A program made the translations under genes and the position numbers. 64,000 nt of DNA from positions 1,240,001-1,304,000 of the forward strand of contig OZ251531.1 in assembly GCA_965243185.1 (NCBI GenBank). Direction: 5' to 3'. Below the pieces are notes generated by a model that worked only from the letters and a program-made list of their open reading frames with translations, searched no databases and was not told where the DNA came from. Shown here piece after piece: positions 61,017-64,000 of this stretch (its first letter is position 1; each line of letters begins with the position of its first letter). Origin of the DNA: CBDBCU01 sp965243185. GTDB lineage: Bacteria > Chloroflexota > Dehalococcoidia > Lucifugimonadales > UBA3495.

Positions 61017-63365
61017 ATGACTACCCGACTTTTTGGCTCCGGCATTCGCCGCCGGGAGGATCCCCGGCTGATTACCGGCCAAGCCGCCTATACCGATGAC
61101 ATCAAACTGGCCGGGCTGGTTCACGCCGCTATTCTGCGGAGTCCCCACGCCCACGCCCGCCTCCGCAGCGTTGACACCGCGGCGGCGGCCCAAGCCCCCG
61201 GCGTCATTGCCGTCTATACCGGCGCCGACACCGCCGGCGTCCTCAATCCGATGCCCTGCGCCTGGATTATCCCGGACTCCGAAGTCAAAGCCGTTGCCTA
61301 CCCGCCCTTGGCGCAGGATACCGTCCGCTATGTGGGCGATGCCGTGGCCGTAGTAGTGGCCGAAAACCGCTACCAGGCCGAGGATGCCTTGGAGCTAATC
61401 GCAGTGGATTACGAACCGCTGCCGGCAGTGGTCAATCCGGAGGCGGCCTTGCAGGGCGGCGCGCCGCAGCTGCATCCGGACGCCCCCAACAATCAGGCGT
61501 TCCATTGGGTTGCCGCCGGCGGCGATACCGACGCCGCCTTTGCCGACCCGGACGCCGTAGTGGTCAAAGACACCATCCTTCAGCAAAAGCTGATTCCCAA
61601 TCCCATGGAACCCCGTTCCGCCATTGCCAGCTACCTGCCCTCGATGGGGGAACTGACTATCTGGAACACTTCCCAGAACCCGCACATTGCCCGGTTCATT
61701 ACCTGCCTCGTAACCGGCATCCCGGAGCATAAGATACGGGTTATCGCCCCGGAAGTGGGCGGCGGGTTCGGCAGCAAAATCGCCGTCTATCCCTGGGAAA
61801 TGATTGCCGCCTTTTGCGCGATGCGGTTGGGGCGGCCGGTGAAGTGGACGGAAACCCGGTCGGAGAACTTTATCGCGACCACCCACGGCCGCGACCATGT
61901 CGAATATGTCGAAATGGCCGCCACCCGGGAAGGGCGCATTACCGGCGTCCGCAGCGTAGTCTATGCCGGGATGGGCGCTTACCTGTCCACCGCCGCCCCG
62001 GGCATTCCGACCATCCTGCACGGCTTGATGTATTCCGGCCCCTACGATATTCCCAACATCAAGGCGGACATTTACGGCTGCTTTACCAACACCACCCCGG
62101 TCGAAGCCTACCGCGGCGCCGGCCGGCCCGAAGCTACTTTCCTGCTGGAGCGGCTGGTCGATTTGCTGGCGGCGGCCGTGGGCCAAGACCCGGTAGCGGT
62201 GCGGCGGCTGAACCTGATTCCCAAGTTTGACAACGGCCACGATGTCGCTATCGGCTTGACCTATGACAGCGGCGACTATCCCCGCGCCCTCGATACCGCC
62301 CTCGAGCGGATTGACTACGCCCAACTCCGGCAGCAGCAAGCCCACGACCGGGAACACGGCCGCTATACCGGCATCGGCGTCAGCTGCTACTCGGAAATTT
62401 GCGGCCTCGGCCCCTCCCAGGTCGCCGGCGCGGTAGGTTTCGGCGGCGGGTTGTGGGAAAGCGCCACGGTGCGTTTTTACGCTACCGGCAAGGTCAATGT
62501 CTATGTCGGCACTTCGCCGCACGGCCAGGGCGAGGAAACTACCTTTGCCCAAATTATCGCCGGGGAGTTGGGCGTGCCGGTCGATGATGTGGAACTGATT
62601 CACGGCGACACCGATAACACCCCCATGGGCTGGGGAACTTACGGCAGCCGCACCACGGTAGTCGGCGGCGGCGCAGTAGCCCTCAGCGCCCGCAAAATCA
62701 AGGACAAGGCGGCGGCCTTGGCCGCCCATCTCCTCGAAGCCGCCGAAGCGGACATCGAGTACGCCGATGGGCAGTTCTTTGTCCGCGGCGCTCCCGACCA
62801 GAGCAAATCCATTCAGGACATTGCGCTGATGGCTAATGTGGCCTGGAACCTGCCGGAGGGTATGGAGCCGGGACTGGAAGCCACCGCCTTTTACGACCCG
62901 CCCAACTTTTCCTATCCCTTCGGCGCCCACGCCGCCGTAGTCAGCGTTGACCCGGACAACGGGCATATCGTCCTGCAACGCTATGTGGCCGTGGACGATT
63001 GCGGCCCCCAGATTAACCCGATGATTGTCGAGGGGCAAGTCCACGGCGGCGTCGTGCAAGGCGCCGGGCAAGCCCTGTGGGAGGGCGCGGTCTATGACGA
63101 CAACGGGCAGCTGTTGACCGGCAGTATGCTCGACTACGCCTTGCCCCGGGCCCATCTGCTGCCGGAGATTGAAACCCTGTCCACGGAGACGCCGTCGCCG
63201 CACAACCCCTTGGGGGTCAAGGGCATTGGGGAAACCGGTACGATAGCGTCCACGGTCACCATCTATAACGCCGTCATTGACGCCCTGCGGCCCCTGGGCG
63301 TAACCCGACTGGAAATGCCGCTGACCCCGGAACGGGTTTGGCGGGCTATTCACGAGCAGAGTTAG
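61017..63365 (+). CDS. coxL: Form II CO-dehydrogenase-type molybdopterin subunit
   Basis: A 782-aa catalytic subunit. GSGIRRREDPRLITGQAAYT, RSPHAHARLRSVDTAAAAQA and EVGGGFGSKIAVYPWEMIAA precede the diagnostic active-site loop VEAYRGAGRPEATF. AYRGAGR marks form II; true aerobic CO dehydrogenases (form I) carry AYXCSFR. The catalytic Glu is in GVKGIGETGTIAS. Form II enzymes are often annotated as CO dehydrogenase, but several act on other substrates, so CO oxidation should not be assumed. Order S-L-M with short gaps shows one operon. Confidence 0.95.
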   Translation: MTTRLFGSGIRRREDPRLITGQAAYTDDIKLAGLVHAAILRSPHAHARLRSVDTAAAAQAPGVIAVYTGADTAGVLNPMPCAWIIPDSEVKAVAYPPLAQDTVRYVGDAVAVVVAENRYQAEDALELIAVDYEPLPAVVNPEAALQGGAPQLHPDAPNNQAFHWVAAGGDTDAAFADPDAVVVKDTILQQKLIPNPMEPRSAIASYLPSMGELTIWNTSQNPHIARFITCLVTGIPEHKIRVIAPEVGGGFGSKIAVYPWEMIAAFCAMRLGRPVKWTETRSENFIATTHGRDHVEYVEMAATREGRITGVRSVVYAGMGAYLSTAAPGIPTILHGLMYSGPYDIPNIKADIYGCFTNTTPVEAYRGAGRPEATFLLERLVDLLAAAVGQDPVAVRRLNLIPKFDNGHDVAIGLTYDSGDYPRALDTALERIDYAQLRQQQAHDREHGRYTGIGVSCYSEICGLGPSQVAGAVGFGGGLWESATVRFYATGKVNVYVGTSPHGQGEETTFAQIIAGELGVPVDDVELIHGDTDNTPMGWGTYGSRTTVVGGGAVALSARKIKDKAAALAAHLLEAAEADIEYADGQFFVRGAPDQSKSIQDIALMANVAWNLPEGMEPGLEATAFYDPPNFSYPFGAHAAVVSVDPDNGHIVLQRYVAVDDCGPQINPMIVEGQVHGGVVQGAGQALWEGAVYDDNGQLLTGSMLDYALPRAHLLPEIETLSTETPSPHNPLGVKGIGETGTIASTVTIYNAVIDALRPLGVTRLEMPLTPERVWRAIHEQS

Positions 63366-63379
63366 CGGGAGGAGCAGCT

Positions 63380-64000
63380 ATGTTCACGCCGGAGTTCGAG
63401 TATTATAAGGCCGGTTCGGCGGCCGCGGCCGTCCAGCTGCTGGCGTCCCATTCCGACGCCCGGCTGCTGGCCGGCGGGCACAGCCTCATCCCCCTGATGC
63501 GGCTCCGCCTGGCCCGGCCGGCGGCCCTCATTGACATTGGCGGCTTGACCGAACTGAAGGGCATCAGCGTGCAGGGCGATACCATCAGCATCGGCGCGCT
63601 GACCACCCACGGGGAAATCGCCGCCTCCCATGACCTGCAACATTCCAATCCCCTGCTGGCCGAAGCGGCCGGCGGCATTGGCGACCCGCAGGTTCGCAAT
63701 CGCGGCACCATTGGCGGCAACATTGCCCACGCCGACCCGGCTTCCGACTGGGGGACGGTCTTGACCGCCCTTGATGCCAGCGTGGAAGTGCAGGGGCCTA
63801 ACGGTTCCCGCAGCATCCCCATTGGCATTTTCTTTGTCGCCCCCTTTACCACCGCCCTGGCGGAAAACGAAATCATCACCGCGGTAACCGTGCCGACTCT
63901 GGTTCGCCACGACCCCAATGGCGGCCACGGCCACGGCCATAGCCACGGCGAACACGACCATGGCCACGACCACCACGAAAGCCGCTTGCCGACCATCCAC
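63380..64000 (+). CDS. coxM: Flavin subunit of the molybdenum hydroxylase, partial, with His-rich insert
   Basis: 207 codons before the right edge, so the C-terminal domain is missing. ATG 63380 follows GGGAGGAGCAGCT. FAD-binding blocks are AGGHSLIPLMRLRLARPAAL and RNRGTIGGNIAHADPASDWG. Near residue 179, after ITAVTVPTLVRHDPNG, it carries a run of about 20 residues with 11 His alternating with Gly, Asp and Glu (GGHGHGHSHGEHDHG and following). Normal CoxM proteins go straight to the next strand. The insert looks like a metal-binding loop (Ni, Zn or Cu) in an otherwise ordinary subunit. Confidence 0.93.
   Translation, partial: MFTPEFEYYKAGSAAAAVQLLASHSDARLLAGGHSLIPLMRLRLARPAALIDIGGLTELKGISVQGDTISIGALTTHGEIAASHDLQHSNPLLAEAAGGIGDPQVRNRGTIGGNIAHADPASDWGTVLTALDASVEVQGPNGSRSIPIGIFFVAPFTTALAENEIITAVTVPTLVRHDPNGGHGHGHSHGEHDHGHDHHESRLPTIH

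Noticed and set aside
61395..63353. A 650-codon open frame antisense to coxL
   Set aside because: Codon-structure shadow; the sense strand has all family motifs.
63362..64000. Hydrophobic Val/Ala-rich open frame on the minus strand at the right edge
   Set aside because: It arises from reading the His-rich and Gly/Asp codons of coxM backwards.

Overview
The window looks like a chromosome segment of a high-GC bacterium, most likely a Chloroflexota of the Dehalococcoidia/SAR202 kind. Evidence for this: the tmRNA tag reads GEREFALAA, close to the tag I remember for Dehalococcoides; the 23S rRNA gene stands alone with no 16S or 5S beside it; alanyl-tRNA synthetase has the Cys-rich segment I associate with Chloroflexi; and there are molybdenum hydroxylases (form II CoxL and a xanthine-dehydrogenase-like protein) plus a UbiD/UbiA/UbiX/UbiE cluster of the futalosine-menaquinone type. 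The taxonomic call is inference and needs a 23S search.

Layout. 1-3 kb: nuclease-like genes (a partial PD-(D/E)XK-like protein, HNH, a nuclease/HicB pair) and a PAP2 phosphatase. 3.0-6.5 kb: stand-alone 23S with its own consensus promoter and a processing stalk, then initiator tRNA and a terminator. 6.8-7.8 kb: a secreted protein whose signal peptide and body are separated by a C10 tract; a paralogue with the same arrangement lies at 37.8-38.7 kb. 8-12.6 kb: alaS, ruvX, fabF. 12.8-13.5 kb: decayed IS427-type element. 13.6-17.5 kb: membrane glycosyltransferase, tmRNA, hrcA. 17.6-28.2 kb: an accessory island bordered by fragments of an oxidoreductase and an aldo/keto reductase. It carries a TPR protein, a fused PLD-nuclease/SNF2-type helicase (1112 aa), an Eco57I-like methyltransferase (about 1216 aa), and three membrane proteins.

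28.3-36.9 kb: core metabolism (fhs, nadA, miaB, tRNA-Ser, hemQ-like, nitroreductase) interleaved with three small coiled-coil/one-TM proteins and a frameshifted Bax-inhibitor-1 gene. A consensus promoter with an overlapping palindromic operator sits upstream of the nitroreductase and hemQ genes. 37.6-39.2 kb: gene-poor, with three copies of a repeat of about 155 bp built around a perfect 26-bp palindrome.

39.4-51.7 kb: a large hypothetical protein, a fumarylacetoacetate-hydrolase-family enzyme, a xanthine-dehydrogenase-like protein, a second membrane glycosyltransferase, a DnaQ-like exonuclease, and the tightly coupled ubiD-ubiA-ubiX-ubiE cluster. 51.9-64 kb: a zinc-ribbon protein, a XerC/D recombinase, and a trpD-trpC-trpF set interrupted by an intact IS (7-bp target duplication, -1 frameshift signal) and a DUF4258/DUF2283 toxin-antitoxin-like pair. 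A PIN-domain module with an unfamiliar partner and a lower-GC orphan gene follow. The right edge holds a coxS-coxL-coxM operon whose flavin subunit carries a His-rich insertion and runs off the window.

The best candidates for something new are the paired poly-C-gated secreted proteins, the PLD-helicase/methyltransferase island with its membrane proteins, the PIN module, and the nuclease/HicB pair.
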